NCBI GenBank assembly: GCA_046199005.1 | Contig: CP176050.1 | Location: 1,798,001 to 1,862,000, forward strand | Direction of reading: 5' to 3' | DNA from: Ascidiimonas sp046199005 | GTDB taxonomy: Bacteria; Bacteroidota; Bacteroidia; Flavobacteriales; Flavobacteriaceae | Length of the DNA stretch: 64,000 nucleotides | Part shown: piece after piece, positions 25,641 to 36,000 of the stretch | Numbering within the stretch: position 1 is the stretch's first letter | How the letters are laid out: every line of letters starts with the position of its first letter | Translations under genes and position numbers: made by a program | Notes under the pieces: model-generated | The model's input: only the letters and a program-made list of their open reading frames with translations | What the model was told of the DNA's origin: nothing | The model's database searches: none

Positions 25641-26729
25641 ATGAAAGCATTAGAAATAAAAAGTAAATTATTTATAGTCGTAACCTTGTTGCTTACTTTA
25701 TGTTCATGTAAAGGACAACAAGAGGAGCGTGAAGTAACGCTTCCTGCCGACTCAGAAAAGAAATCGGAACAACAAAAATCAAAAATCACAGATAATAAAC
25801 AACCTTTATTTTATCCCGGTTTTGATGGTCAGATGAGTCAGGTCATACGAACGATGTTTCAGGATAGTGAAGGGAATTTATGGTTTGGAACCCAAAATGG
25901 AGCATTCAAATTCGAGGACAATACATTAATACATATAGATGGCATCACTAGTGAAACGATGGATGATGTGACTATAAAAGATATCACACAGAGTAAAGAT
26001 GGTAAAATATGGTTAGCACATACAGATGGAGTAAGTAGTATTGACGGAAATACGATCACCAATTATTCAGAATCAAACGGGTTGCTTAACAATGATGTTT
26101 GGTCGGTTGTGGCTGATAGAACTGGTAAAATATGGATTGCTACTATTGACGGGGTTTGTGTTTTTAATGGGGAAGAATTCATAGAATTTTATCTTCCTGA
26201 AGGAAAAATTGATACTACTGTAGGTTTTTCAAGCAAAAAAATGGTTCATAACATATTTGAAGATAGTAAAGGAACCTTGTGGTTTAGTTCGAATGCAGGT
26301 TTGTTTTCATACGCCAACGATACTCTGATGAATATTTCTCAACAAAGGGGAATACCAACAAATTTTGTTAATGAAGTATTTGAAGATACTAAGGGAGGGT
26401 TATGGGTGTCGACAAAAGCAGGATTATATAATTTAACAGAGAATAATACAGTTCATATCACAGAAGAAAAAATTGAAAATGGAAAGGGTATCGGAAATAT
26501 AGCAGAAGATAAAGACGGTAAAATTTGGTTTGTTTCAAATCAACATTATTTATACACCTACGATGGGGAGCACTTGAAAGAAATTGAGAAATCAGAAGAA
26601 AATGAAAGACCCGTAATCTTTAAAATCTTTAAAGACAAAGACGATCGGCTTTGGTTTGTTGGTTATGGTGGTGCTTTTAGATGGGAAGATGGAAAATTTA
26701 TAAGTGTAACAAAGAATGGCCCCTGGTAA
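25641..26729 (+). CDS. Lipoprotein with a seven-repeat Reg_prop beta-propeller
   Basis: From ATG 25641 this is a 362-residue protein with a lipoprotein signal (LLLTLCSC, Cys about 24). A longer in-frame start exists upstream but would bury the signal peptide. A Lys/Gln-rich linker is followed by seven repeats of the pattern ED.[KE]G.LW[FV].T..GL..., for example QDSEGNLWFGTQNG and EDTKGGLWVSTKAG. These are the Reg_prop (PF07494) blades usually found in hybrid two-component sensors that detect glycans. Here the propeller stands alone as a surface lipoprotein with no kinase part. It could bind a carbohydrate or a partner. The last 14 bases overlap a tiny membrane-peptide frame. Confidence 0.82.
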   Translation: MKALEIKSKLFIVVTLLLTLCSCKGQQEEREVTLPADSEKKSEQQKSKITDNKQPLFYPGFDGQMSQVIRTMFQDSEGNLWFGTQNGAFKFEDNTLIHIDGITSETMDDVTIKDITQSKDGKIWLAHTDGVSSIDGNTITNYSESNGLLNNDVWSVVADRTGKIWIATIDGVCVFNGEEFIEFYLPEGKIDTTVGFSSKKMVHNIFEDSKGTLWFSSNAGLFSYANDTLMNISQQRGIPTNFVNEVFEDTKGGLWVSTKAGLYNLTENNTVHITEEKIENGKGIGNIAEDKDGKIWFVSNQHYLYTYDGEHLKEIEKSEENERPVIFKIFKDKDDRLWFVGYGGAFRWEDGKFISVTKNGPW

Positions 26730-26820
26730 AATAAATTACCTAGGAATAATACTTATCGGATTGATCTACTTCTTCGGTATAAGTCTGATAGTACCCTTTA
26801 ACCCAATTTTTACTAAATAA
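26716..26820 (+). CDS. Possible 34-residue single-pass membrane peptide
   Basis: The ATG at 26716 overlaps the stop of the propeller lipoprotein gene in the +1 frame. It encodes 34 residues with one clear hydrophobic helix (LGIILIGLIYFFGISLIVPF) and a Lys at each end. The coupled position and clean membrane profile make it a plausible small protein, but there is no similarity I recognise and the frame could be chance in AT-rich DNA. The stop codon lies in an inverted-repeat arm. Confidence 0.35.
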   Translation: MAPGKINYLGIILIGLIYFFGISLIVPFNPIFTK

Positions 26821-26981
26821 CGTTCGCTAATTGTCATATTTATTAGTTACTACTATGCTTACTATTCAAAATTTCAAGCCTTTTAGCTAAATTTAAGGTC
26901 ATGATAGAATGATATACACAGATCATTTCATAACGAACGATTACCACAATATCTATTGAACAGCCTGATAAAAAAACTGGT

Positions 26982-27479
26982 ATGATTAGAGAAATGAAGT
27001 TGAATGATAGTGAAAGGATTCTCGAAATCTACAAAATGGGACTTGAAACTAAAAATGCTACCTTTGAGACCGAAGTTCCTTCATGTTCAGAATGGGATTT
27101 GAAACACCATAAGCACTCCAGATTTGTATACGCAGATACTAAGTTGATTCTCGGTTGGGCTGCACTAACCCCAGTTTCATCAAGAAAAGTTTACGAAGGA
27201 GTTGCAGAAATAAGTGTTTATGTCGACACCAATTTTCACGACAAAGGAATTGGCTCCAAATTAATGCATAAAGTAATTATTTCCTCAGAATTAAACGGCA
27301 TTTGGACCTTATTTTCAAGTATCTTTCCCGAGAATATGGCTACTAGAAAACTACATGAAAAACATGGTTTCAGAGTAATTGGTATAAGAGAAAAAATTGC
27401 CCAGCTTGATGAGAAGTGGCGCGATACAATGATTTTAGAAAGACGCAGTAAAAAGGTAGGGATAGTTTCTGAAAAGTAA
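26982..27479 (+). CDS. GNAT N-acetyltransferase, phosphinothricin-acetyltransferase-like
   Basis: This 165-residue protein covers a full GNAT fold. It shows the start IREMKLNDSERILEIYKMG, the acceptor region ATFETEVP, the strand AEISVYVDTNFHDKGIGSKLM carrying the acetyl-CoA pyrophosphate loop (DKGIGS), and ENMATRKLHEKHGF. This is the layout of the Pat/Bar/MddA group that acetylates phosphinothricin, methionine sulfoximine or related amino acids. Whether it gives resistance or has a metabolic role is unknown. It is isolated among accessory genes. Confidence 0.88.
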   Translation: MIREMKLNDSERILEIYKMGLETKNATFETEVPSCSEWDLKHHKHSRFVYADTKLILGWAALTPVSSRKVYEGVAEISVYVDTNFHDKGIGSKLMHKVIISSELNGIWTLFSSIFPENMATRKLHEKHGFRVIGIREKIAQLDEKWRDTMILERRSKKVGIVSEK

Positions 27480-27711
27480 ACAAAGAAAACCAACAAAAAA
27501 GGGAACTCCATATAAGTGTTACTTTTTTTAATTAACTCATCCCATTTTTGTGGTAATAGAACGATTGCGAATTTTGATGATCTTATATATTTTATGGATA
27601 TTACTTTCAGGCAGATATATCATTCTATTTTAAATCATTAGCGTTTTACCGTAATATTCGGTAAAATGGGTAAGCATAGTCCGCCTCTATGACTTCTTTA
27701 CTGATTGTAAA

Positions 27712-27751
27712 AATCCCCGAAATGAAGAATATTTGTTTCATTTCAGGGATT
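27712..27751 (-). terminator. Terminator of the plug-protein pair
   Basis: On the minus strand a stem of about 14-15 bp pairs AATCCCTGAAATGAA (27751-27737) with TTCATTTCGGGGATT (27726-27712), with one mismatch and a 10-nt loop. It is followed by TTTTT. It lies 28 bp after the stop of the 27779 gene. Confidence 0.75.
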
Positions 27752-27778
27752 AGTTGATGAGTTATTACTACCAGATGC

Positions 27779-30139
27779 TTACTTGGTAACATTTTGGTTT
27801 ACCAGAATTTTTTTAGCACTACTGATAAGTTCTCCGGTCTCAGACATTCCTTCTACATATACATTGAGCTCTGTAAGTCCTGTATTTGGAATTTTAAAAG
27901 AGATTTTTCCGGAAGCATCCGTCTTCAATTCAGGCTCCCAGTGTACAACGCCAAAATACCTGAATAGCGGACTCGCATAAATATACTTTGGAGCGTAGTA
28001 TTCTTTTTCTGGCTGAAAAGCAATACTGGTATCTATGAACGTTTGTTTCTTTTCTTTTTCAAAATCTGGAAACAGAGAATTTTTTCTACTCCAGATCCTT
28101 ATAACCCCTCCAAGACCTCTGCTACCTTCTGTTATTCCTATAGGTTCAAATACAATTCGTTCAATTTCAATGGTTCGTAATTGATATAACAGATCAAATC
28201 CGCCAGAAAGCCTGGTATCATCAAAATATAAAATGGGTGAGATCCCTCCGCCTAAGGTTCCATTTCGGCGTGAAAAGACAGTGACCGATCCAAAATTCTC
28301 AAAAACGGTGTATCCCCTTCTTCGAATAAGATCGGTTACAAAAGGAAACTTGATCGATTCTTCCAGATCAACCGTAATATCATTATTCCTACTTATATAA
28401 TTAATCTCTCTTTCCTTTTTCTTTTGACCTACGATATCGACTTCATCCAGAAAAACAGTCTTTTGCTCTTCAAATTCGTACTTCAATGCTGGTAGCGGTT
28501 CGTAATATAATTCAGGAATTTGCAGCTCGGCTACCATGATGCTTTCACTTCTTAAAGGTGCCAGTGTTCTGGCGTATAAGCTATGCGTTTTTAACTTTCC
28601 GTTACTTTTAATAAGCTTTATCTCTACCTTTTCATCGGTATCAAAGTAAACCTCCGGTATTTCAAAATTTTGCTCTTCTAAGTCTTTTACGCGTGATGAA
28701 TGGTATTTAGATGAAGCGATATAGAAAGCCGGATACTTTTCTAAATTAGGATAGTTAAAAACGCCTTTTAGTGTTAGTCCTTGCTCGAAATCATACAATT
28801 TTGTGGGTGCTTTATAAAAAATTTCCTTCCAGTCATACCTGCTCCAACCTTGAGTAAGAAGCAACAAGTCTAAGTCATATTCTTTTCTTCTATCTACATT
28901 TTTAAAATAATAACCCGGATTTTCTACATAACCCTTTATGTAAGGTTTTAACAGAAATGCGGAAAAAATAGTGCTCTTATGATTATAGGCTCGGGTCTCT
29001 GCCGGTAAAATGGATACACTTAAATTTTTACTTTCCTTCACCTCACTTAAGACAGAAAGATCCAGCGTGATAGAATCTTGTTGGGTTTCTGCTACTGCAA
29101 AATCCACCTTAGCTGATTTCCAGCCGTGGTGATTAAAGATCAAGCGTTCTGCAATGGGTTCTTTTAGATCATTAAAAAGAGTGATGGTGTTGATCCCTTC
29201 AAATAGAAAATCTCCGTCTACAGGCAATAGGATCTCTTTCTCCGATTTATTGAACACAAAAGGGCTGCTCTTTGATTTTCCGTCTTTGTGAATTAATAAA
29301 AAGTAAGGCTGACGTTTAATTTCTTTAAAGGTTTCCTTATTTGTAGCAATAGAAATAACTACGTTGTCAGCCCCCGGAGTATTTACGACTTTTAATACAA
29401 TTCCTTTTTCCTGAATGCCAGGAAGCTTTTGTTGTATGAGTATACCATCTTCGAGGGTAATTTCGATCCTGTAGTCATTTGTGATATCTGGAGTAAATTC
29501 AAAGCTGGCAAGTCCGAAACTGTTTGCATTAAAAGTGGTGATCTGATTTCCTTTACCATCCTTCAGTACGCCTTTTTTAAATATAACTCCCTTTCCGCTC
29601 TCGTCTATCATTTTTACTCCTACCTTTCCTGGCACCTGATTTACTAAATGACCACCTTCGGGCAAGAGCTGAAGATCAAATTGCGTGGACGACTTAGACT
29701 CTGGAGCAATGGTTTCATTGATAAAGCGGATTCGCTGCACGTAAGCATCGTCTTCTTTGAAATTCCGCATCCAGTTTGTAGAGGCTTTTAGGAAGTACTC
29801 TCCCGAAGTATGGGTAGAATCAAGTACTATCTGACCAGAAACATAACCATTCTCTGCGCGAAACAGTTTCTTCGAGACTTGTTTTCCGTCGGCATCAAAG
29901 AGCCCGACGTATAAATTGGTAGTTTCTACAAAAGGTTTTTGCTGATCTCTGTTATAGACATATCCTTTAAACCAGATAGTTTCACCTTTAACATAATCAC
30001 TTTTGTTCAAATGCAAAAACACAGATTCTCTCGGTAATTCGAAATAATCACTGTAAGCATCAGTTAGCGAATCAAATTGTTGCCCCCAGAGGGAAAATGT
30101 CCAAATAACACTTAAAAAGAAAATTAAAGAATTTTTCAT
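27779..30139 (-). CDS. Secreted MG2-like protein with TonB-receptor plug-like domain (copy A)
   Basis: This 786-residue protein has a signal peptide (ending WGQ, about residue 20). A macroglobulin MG2-type beta domain follows with FLHLNKSDYVKGETIWFKGY. A middle beta-rich part contains LLPEGGHLVNQVPGKVGVK, and then a helical LLLLTQGWSRYDW segment. A plug-like domain comes near residues 590-690, with FPFVTDLIRRRG, ILYFDDTRL, IERIVFE and GGVIRIWSRK. There is no outer-membrane barrel. Relatives are common and unnamed in Bacteroidota. Outer-membrane or periplasmic assembly, or a role linked to alpha-2-macroglobulin-like defence, is possible. It is a tandem paralogue of the gene 197 bp upstream. 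Confidence 0.82.
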   Translation of the reverse strand: MKNSLIFFLSVIWTFSLWGQQFDSLTDAYSDYFELPRESVFLHLNKSDYVKGETIWFKGYVYNRDQQKPFVETTNLYVGLFDADGKQVSKKLFRAENGYVSGQIVLDSTHTSGEYFLKASTNWMRNFKEDDAYVQRIRFINETIAPESKSSTQFDLQLLPEGGHLVNQVPGKVGVKMIDESGKGVIFKKGVLKDGKGNQITTFNANSFGLASFEFTPDITNDYRIEITLEDGILIQQKLPGIQEKGIVLKVVNTPGADNVVISIATNKETFKEIKRQPYFLLIHKDGKSKSSPFVFNKSEKEILLPVDGDFLFEGINTITLFNDLKEPIAERLIFNHHGWKSAKVDFAVAETQQDSITLDLSVLSEVKESKNLSVSILPAETRAYNHKSTIFSAFLLKPYIKGYVENPGYYFKNVDRRKEYDLDLLLLTQGWSRYDWKEIFYKAPTKLYDFEQGLTLKGVFNYPNLEKYPAFYIASSKYHSSRVKDLEEQNFEIPEVYFDTDEKVEIKLIKSNGKLKTHSLYARTLAPLRSESIMVAELQIPELYYEPLPALKYEFEEQKTVFLDEVDIVGQKKKEREINYISRNNDITVDLEESIKFPFVTDLIRRRGYTVFENFGSVTVFSRRNGTLGGGISPILYFDDTRLSGGFDLLYQLRTIEIERIVFEPIGITEGSRGLGGVIRIWSRKNSLFPDFEKEKKQTFIDTSIAFQPEKEYYAPKYIYASPLFRYFGVVHWEPELKTDASGKISFKIPNTGLTELNVYVEGMSETGELISSAKKILVNQNVTK

Positions 30140-30336
30140 TGCTTTTTGATTTTGGTTAATAAATTTATTTCTGGGGGACTCAATATCTAATTGACTATCG
30201 TAAGAATAGACCTATTAGAATCATAAATAAAGTATCAAAAATTATTCCAAACTCTTCTTTTTTTATTATAATTTTTCTAATTATTGTTTTGGACTATTCA
30301 TTGATTTCTTAAAGTAAAATCTTGCTTACTTATCTG

Positions 30337-32706
30337 TTATTTCGTTGGTGCATTTCTAAGATTAATTGTCTGCTGAGTGCTGAAGAGTTCTCCGGTTTCA
30401 GACATTCCCTCAATATATAGATTGATTTCGCTGGCACCGGTTCTTGGTATGGTGAACGAAGCTTTTCCTTTATTATCAACGATCAACTCAGGCTCCCAAT
30501 GAATTACACCAAAATACCGGAAAAGCGGACTGTTATATGCATACTTCGGTGCATAATATTCTTTTACTGGTAGGTACGAAATGGTGTTATCTACAAGTAC
30601 TCTATCTCGTTGCCTCTCTACATCTTCAAAAATAGATCCTTTACGGCTCCAGATACGAATAACGCCTCCGGCTCCCCGGCTTCCTTCCGATACTCCAAAT
30701 GGCTCTACTACCAACCTTTCAATTTCCGAGCTTCGCAATTGGTACAAAAAATCGAAATTGTCAGCCAGACGTGTACCATCATAATATATTATGGGAGGCT
30801 GTTGGTTATCTATGCTACTTCTTCTTCGGCTAAATATCTTAACCACACCAGGTGTATCATCATTTACATCAAATCCTTTTCTTCTGATAATATCGGTAAC
30901 AAAAGGGAGTTTAATGGATTCCTCCAAATCTACATCCACATCATTTTTACCGCTAATATAATCGTTGTAGCGCTTTTCTTTTTCTTTCGTTTTACCAATA
31001 AGATTTACTTCATCCAGCAATACCGTTTTCTCATCTTCCAATCCATATGAAAGATCGGGAAGCTCATCAGTATATAAATAAGGAGTATTAAAATGAACAG
31101 TACTTAAGTTGTCATCGATTAACTTGGCCTGCGTCCTGGCATAAAGACTCTGCGTTTTTAATTTACCATTTCTTTTCACCAATTGTACCTCTACCTCCTC
31201 ATCCGTTTCAATTCGCAGATCTGGAACCTCAAAAGTCTTATCTTTCAAATCCTGAACTCTTGATTCGTGATACTTAGAGGCATCTATGAAAACCGCAGGA
31301 TATTTTTCCAGATCAGGCTCATTAACAACGCCCTTGAGCGTCAGACCTTTTTCAAATTCGAAAACCGGATTCACATTACGGTTAAAGATATCATTCCAAT
31401 CGTATCTACTCCATCCCTGAGTTAACAGTAAGAGATCAAGATCGTATTTTCTTCTGCGATCGCTATCTTTAAAATAATAAGCTGGATTCTCGACATATCC
31501 TTTTAAGTAAGGCTTCAATAAGAATTCAGAAAAAACACTTTGCTTTTGATTGTAAGCTCTGGTCTCGGAGGGGAGCACAGAGACACTTAGATTTTTGGTG
31601 TCCTTGACGGCAGCGTTTAACTTAAAATCGAGTATGATAGAATCCCCTAAAACCTCTGCAACTTCTATCGAGGCTTCTGCATTTTTCCAATCGTAGTGAT
31701 TGAAAAACATACGCTCTGCAATTGGATTTCTGTTTTCATCAAATAGGGTAATCGTATTGATTCCTTTAAACAGAAAATCTCCTGTTAACGGAAGAACGAT
31801 TTCTTTTTCAGACTCATTAAATACAAAGGGACTACTTTTAGACTCACCGTCTTTGTGAATAAGTAAATAATAAGGCTTGCTTTTGATAACCCTAAAAGTG
31901 GGTTTATTCGTCGAAATAGACACTAAGACATCTTTTGCTCCAGGAGTATTTAAGACCTTCAGAACAATACCTTTATCCTTTACTTCTGGTAGAGCAGCCT
32001 GAATCTTTTCTCCATTATTTAAAGATACTTCTACACGATAGGAGCCTTTTTCCTCAGGAGTAAAGGTAAAACTGGACATGCCAAAAGAATTTGCTTTAAA
32101 ATCGATGATTTGATTTCCTTTTCGATCCAGCAAAACGCCTGTGTCAAAAGAAACTCCTCTTCCTTGATTGTCAAGAAGTTTAACCCCTACATTCCCTGTA
32201 ACATCCTGTACTAAGTGTCCGCCTTCAGGTAATAGCTGAAGGTCGTAATTTAGGTTGGCTTTCTCTTCCTGAATTTTGTCTTCATTTATGAGTTGAATAC
32301 GCTGTACAAATGAATCGTCTTCAACAAAATTTCGCATCCAGTTGGTGTTGGCCTTTAAATAGTAATCACCTGTTACATACGTCGTGTCTATTTTAATATT
32401 TCCATAGGCGTATCCATCTATGGCTTTGACCAGAAACTTATCTAGCTGATTTCCGTCTTTATCGTACAATCCCACATAGATGTTAGATGTCTCTTTAAAC
32501 GGAAGTCCTTCCTTCCTATCGTAGACATATCCTTTAAACCAAATAGATTCTCCCTTGATGAAAGTACTTTTGTTAAGATGAAGAAAAATAGCTTCTCGAG
32601 ACAAATCAAAATAATTTGCATATCGATCTTCAATAGAGACCGTATCTTGAGCATTGATATTCAACGAAAAAATTAATGATAGAGCGAATAGTATTGTCTT
32701 TTTCAT
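30337..32706 (-). CDS. Secreted MG2-like protein with TonB-receptor plug-like domain (copy B)
   Basis: This 789-residue protein is a close paralogue of the 27779 product along its whole length. It shares the signal peptide (ending NAQ), MG2-like start FLHLNKSTFIKGESIWFKGY, LLPEGGHLVQDVTGNVGVK and LLLLTQGWSRYDW. Its plug-like module has LPFVTDIIRRKGFDV, IIYYDGTRLADNFD and GGVIRIWSRKGS. The C-terminal segment YFGVIHWEPEL also matches copy A, and both end with a beta domain like that of surface macroglobulins. The pair arose by tandem duplication and is probably one transcript, with 197 bp between. A membrane-anchored partner is to be expected because neither copy has a barrel. Confidence 0.82.
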   Translation of the reverse strand: MKKTILFALSLIFSLNINAQDTVSIEDRYANYFDLSREAIFLHLNKSTFIKGESIWFKGYVYDRKEGLPFKETSNIYVGLYDKDGNQLDKFLVKAIDGYAYGNIKIDTTYVTGDYYLKANTNWMRNFVEDDSFVQRIQLINEDKIQEEKANLNYDLQLLPEGGHLVQDVTGNVGVKLLDNQGRGVSFDTGVLLDRKGNQIIDFKANSFGMSSFTFTPEEKGSYRVEVSLNNGEKIQAALPEVKDKGIVLKVLNTPGAKDVLVSISTNKPTFRVIKSKPYYLLIHKDGESKSSPFVFNESEKEIVLPLTGDFLFKGINTITLFDENRNPIAERMFFNHYDWKNAEASIEVAEVLGDSIILDFKLNAAVKDTKNLSVSVLPSETRAYNQKQSVFSEFLLKPYLKGYVENPAYYFKDSDRRRKYDLDLLLLTQGWSRYDWNDIFNRNVNPVFEFEKGLTLKGVVNEPDLEKYPAVFIDASKYHESRVQDLKDKTFEVPDLRIETDEEVEVQLVKRNGKLKTQSLYARTQAKLIDDNLSTVHFNTPYLYTDELPDLSYGLEDEKTVLLDEVNLIGKTKEKEKRYNDYISGKNDVDVDLEESIKLPFVTDIIRRKGFDVNDDTPGVVKIFSRRRSSIDNQQPPIIYYDGTRLADNFDFLYQLRSSEIERLVVEPFGVSEGSRGAGGVIRIWSRKGSIFEDVERQRDRVLVDNTISYLPVKEYYAPKYAYNSPLFRYFGVIHWEPELIVDNKGKASFTIPRTGASEINLYIEGMSETGELFSTQQTINLRNAPTK

Positions 32707-33095
32707 AACTAGAATTAAAAATTAATCTATTAGTATCCACAGAGTTTGAACCTTTGGAATATTTCAAAACCGCAAAAAATGCGAGGATTACTATTAACTA
32801 TAAAAATATTAAAAAAGAAGATGGTCAGGTGGCATATTAACATTGTTTTAATACTAACCCAATCGGTTTCAGTCAAATAAAATGATTTCGATCACATTAA
32901 AACAGTTTGCTCATTTTTTGAAATAATGTACGGTTGCTTTGATTATCGATGTAAGTTTTAAGCCTCAAATTTTGGAAACTATGTCCATTTTGATCAAACA
33001 AAACGTTAAAAAATTGTTGCATAACAAACGAGACCGTATTTTGCTTGCAAATAAATTTTTGAAAAGAAGATCAACTAAATTAAATCCATCATTCC
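32707..33095. other. Divergent intergenic region, promoters not resolved
   Basis: These 389 bp separate the divergent plug-protein and tricorn-protease genes. They are AT-rich, and no frame longer than about 60 codons looks coding. Both promoters must lie here, but no exact TAnnTTTG with a good -33 element was found. No strong repeat is visible. Confidence 0.4.
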
Positions 33096-36000
33096 ATGAA
33101 ATTTACTTCACTATTTTGTCTTAGTTTTCTTTTTACGATCGTTATTCATGCTCAGGAACCTCTGGTTCATTTTCCTGCTTTGAATCACGATGGAACTAAG
33201 ATTGCGTTCAACTATCAAGGAGATGTCTGGACTATGGATATAGCAGGTAACAATGTAAAACGAATAACAATACATGAGGCTTACGACACCAAACCAATAT
33301 GGAACGCAGACGGCACTAAAATTGCGTTTCAAAGTGACAGGTTTGGAAATAATGATATTTATTTAATTTCTTCGGAAGGAGGGCTTCCTAAAAGGCTTAC
33401 TTTTCACTCGGGAAACGATCTAATTACCGATTTTACTGCAGATGGCACAATAATATTTAACACCCGAAGATACTTCCAACAGGTAGAAAGGGAGCCTGAA
33501 ATACATATAATTGATGCAGTTGGTGGTACTCCTTACAGATACATGACTTCTCTTGGATTTGATGCGGTGCTCTCTCCGGATAAGTCAAAAATTGCATTCA
33601 CAAAGGGCTCTTGTCGTCTGGAACGCGAGGCTTATCGAGGACCGGCGAATCGCGATGTTTGGATCTATCACATTAAAAGTGATCAGTACCATCAGATCAC
33701 AACAGATGAGGGAAATGATTTTTATCCACAATGGGCAACCAATGAAACCTTGTATTTTCAATCAGCAAGAAGTGGTAAGTACAATGTTCACAAAATAGAA
33801 ATAAACGCAAACGGATCAAAAAAAGGAAATATTTCTGCGGTGACCAATTTTGAGGATTTCGGAATATTTTCATACGACGTGAGTAAGAACGGTAAGCGCC
33901 TTGTATTCGCAAAGATGGACCAATTATATATAATGGACCTTCCCTCAGGATTGCCGCAAAGAATTAAGTTGGATCTGAAAGCAGATTACCGTTTTGATCC
34001 GGTAGAACTGAAGACCTTTACCTCCAATGTAAATAATGTAAGTCCATCTCCGAGCGGTGATTATAGTTTGCTGGAAGTAAGAGGGGAAATCTTCATTAAA
34101 AAAAATGGTAAAGAAGGGAAAAGAACGGTAAACCTATCCAATAGTGCTTATCGCGATAGGGAAGCAGCCTGGCTTGACAACGATCGCGTGATCTTTATCT
34201 CCGATAGAAATGGTCAAAATGATCTGTATCTGGTGACCTCCGATGATCCAAATGAAAAAGATCTGTTTAAGACGCTAAAGCATAAAATAGTACGTCTTAC
34301 TAATTCAAAAGAACAGGAACACAGCCCTAAGATCTCTCCAGATGGCAAATCGATCGCTTATATCAAAGGCAGAGGAAAATTGATAGTAGCTTCGATCTCG
34401 AAGGAGGGAAAAATTACCAGTCCTAAAGTTTTATTGGATGGTTGGGATACACCGTCTGGAGTTGCGTGGTCACCAGACAGTAAATGGTTGGCTTATAGCC
34501 TAAGCGGACTCAATTTTAATGAAGAAATATACATTCATAAAGCTGATAATTCTAAACCTCCCGTGAATGTTAGTATGCATCCAAAATATGATGTAAACCC
34601 CATTTGGAGTCCTGATGGTAAAAAACTTGTTTTTTCCAGCAATCGCAATAACAGTGATTTTGATGTATGGTTTATATGGCTCCAGAAAAAAGACTGGGAA
34701 AAAACCAAAGAGGATTGGGAAGAGTTAGCTGCAGAGGAGGAAGCTCCCAAGAAAGAAAAAAAGGAAGACGAAGACGCTCCAATAATTATGACGATCGATT
34801 TTGAAGATATTTTTGAGCGTCAGGTGCAAGTTACCTCGTTTACCGGAGGTGAATTTGCAGAAGCAGTATCAAAAGACGCTCAACTTATATACTACACTAC
34901 TTCTTTGGGTAATAGAGGAGATGCTAAAGTGGATGCTGATCTTTATTCTATAAAATGGAACGGAAAAGATCTGAAAGCACTTACTTCAAATAATCAAAGA
35001 CCCTCAAATGTAATAGCCGATGCTAAGTACATGCATCTGTATTATACAACTTCGGGAGGAAAGCTTAATAGACTAAACATGAAAGATGGCAAAGCAACAG
35101 CTCAGCCTTTTACAGCCAGAATAAATATTGATTACGATAAAGAATCAGACCAGATATTTGAAGAAGCCTGGAAAGCAGTTAATGATGGCTTTTATGATCC
35201 TGATTTTCATGGAAAAGACTGGGGCGCTTTAAAGAGCATATACAAACCTTTGGCGATGAAGGCATCTACCAGAGTTGATTTTAAATCGATGTTTAATTGG
35301 ATGCTAGGTCAGATAAACGCTAGTCACATGGGTATGTATCGGGGAGAAGAAAGAACAGAACTTCAGAAACAAGAAACAGGATTGTTAGGAGTTTCGGTGA
35401 TTCCAGCAGATAAAAAAGGCGTAAAGATTGTAGAAGTTGTGAGCAATATGCCTGCCGATAGAACCGAAAGTAAGCTATCTGTCGGTGAGATTATCAAAGG
35501 GGTAAACGGACACGTCTTAGAGGAAAATGATAACTTCTATGAATTTCTAAATGAAACATCAGATCAAAAGATATACCTAACCGTTGAAGATAGCTACGGA
35601 AAAGAAAGAGAGGTAATTATCAGACCAAAAAATAGCTCCCGAATTGAGAATTACAATGCCTGGGTAAAAGATCGAAAAAAATTAACAGATCAATATTCAA
35701 ACGGCAGACTGGGGTATATTCACATTCAAGGAATGAACTGGCAGAGTTTTGAACGGTTTGAAAGAGAACTTACTGCGGCTGGTCTGGGCAAAGAAGGGAT
35801 AGTGATCGATGTAAGATACAATGGAGGAGGATGGACTACTGATTATTTAATGGCAGTGCTCAATGTACGCCAGCATGCCTATACAATACCTCGTGGAGCT
35901 GCGAAGAATCTAGAGAAGGAGCAGCGCAATTTTAAAGAATACTATCCGTTTAGTGAACGTTTGCCCCTAGCTTCATGGACAAAACCTTCGGTAGCCTTAT

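Noticed and set aside
27644..27666. TTTTACCG/CGGTAAAA hairpin
   Set aside because: Eight-bp stem without a T-run or a neighbouring gene end; not enough to call a terminator or site.
30610..31050. 146-codon plus-strand frame opposite the copy B plug protein
   Set aside because: Antisense to a full-length gene with clear domains; composition fits a shadow frame.
32939..33124. 61-codon plus-strand frame before the tricorn protease gene
   Set aside because: Overlaps the signal peptide of the real gene in another frame; basic and AT-driven, no recognisable features.
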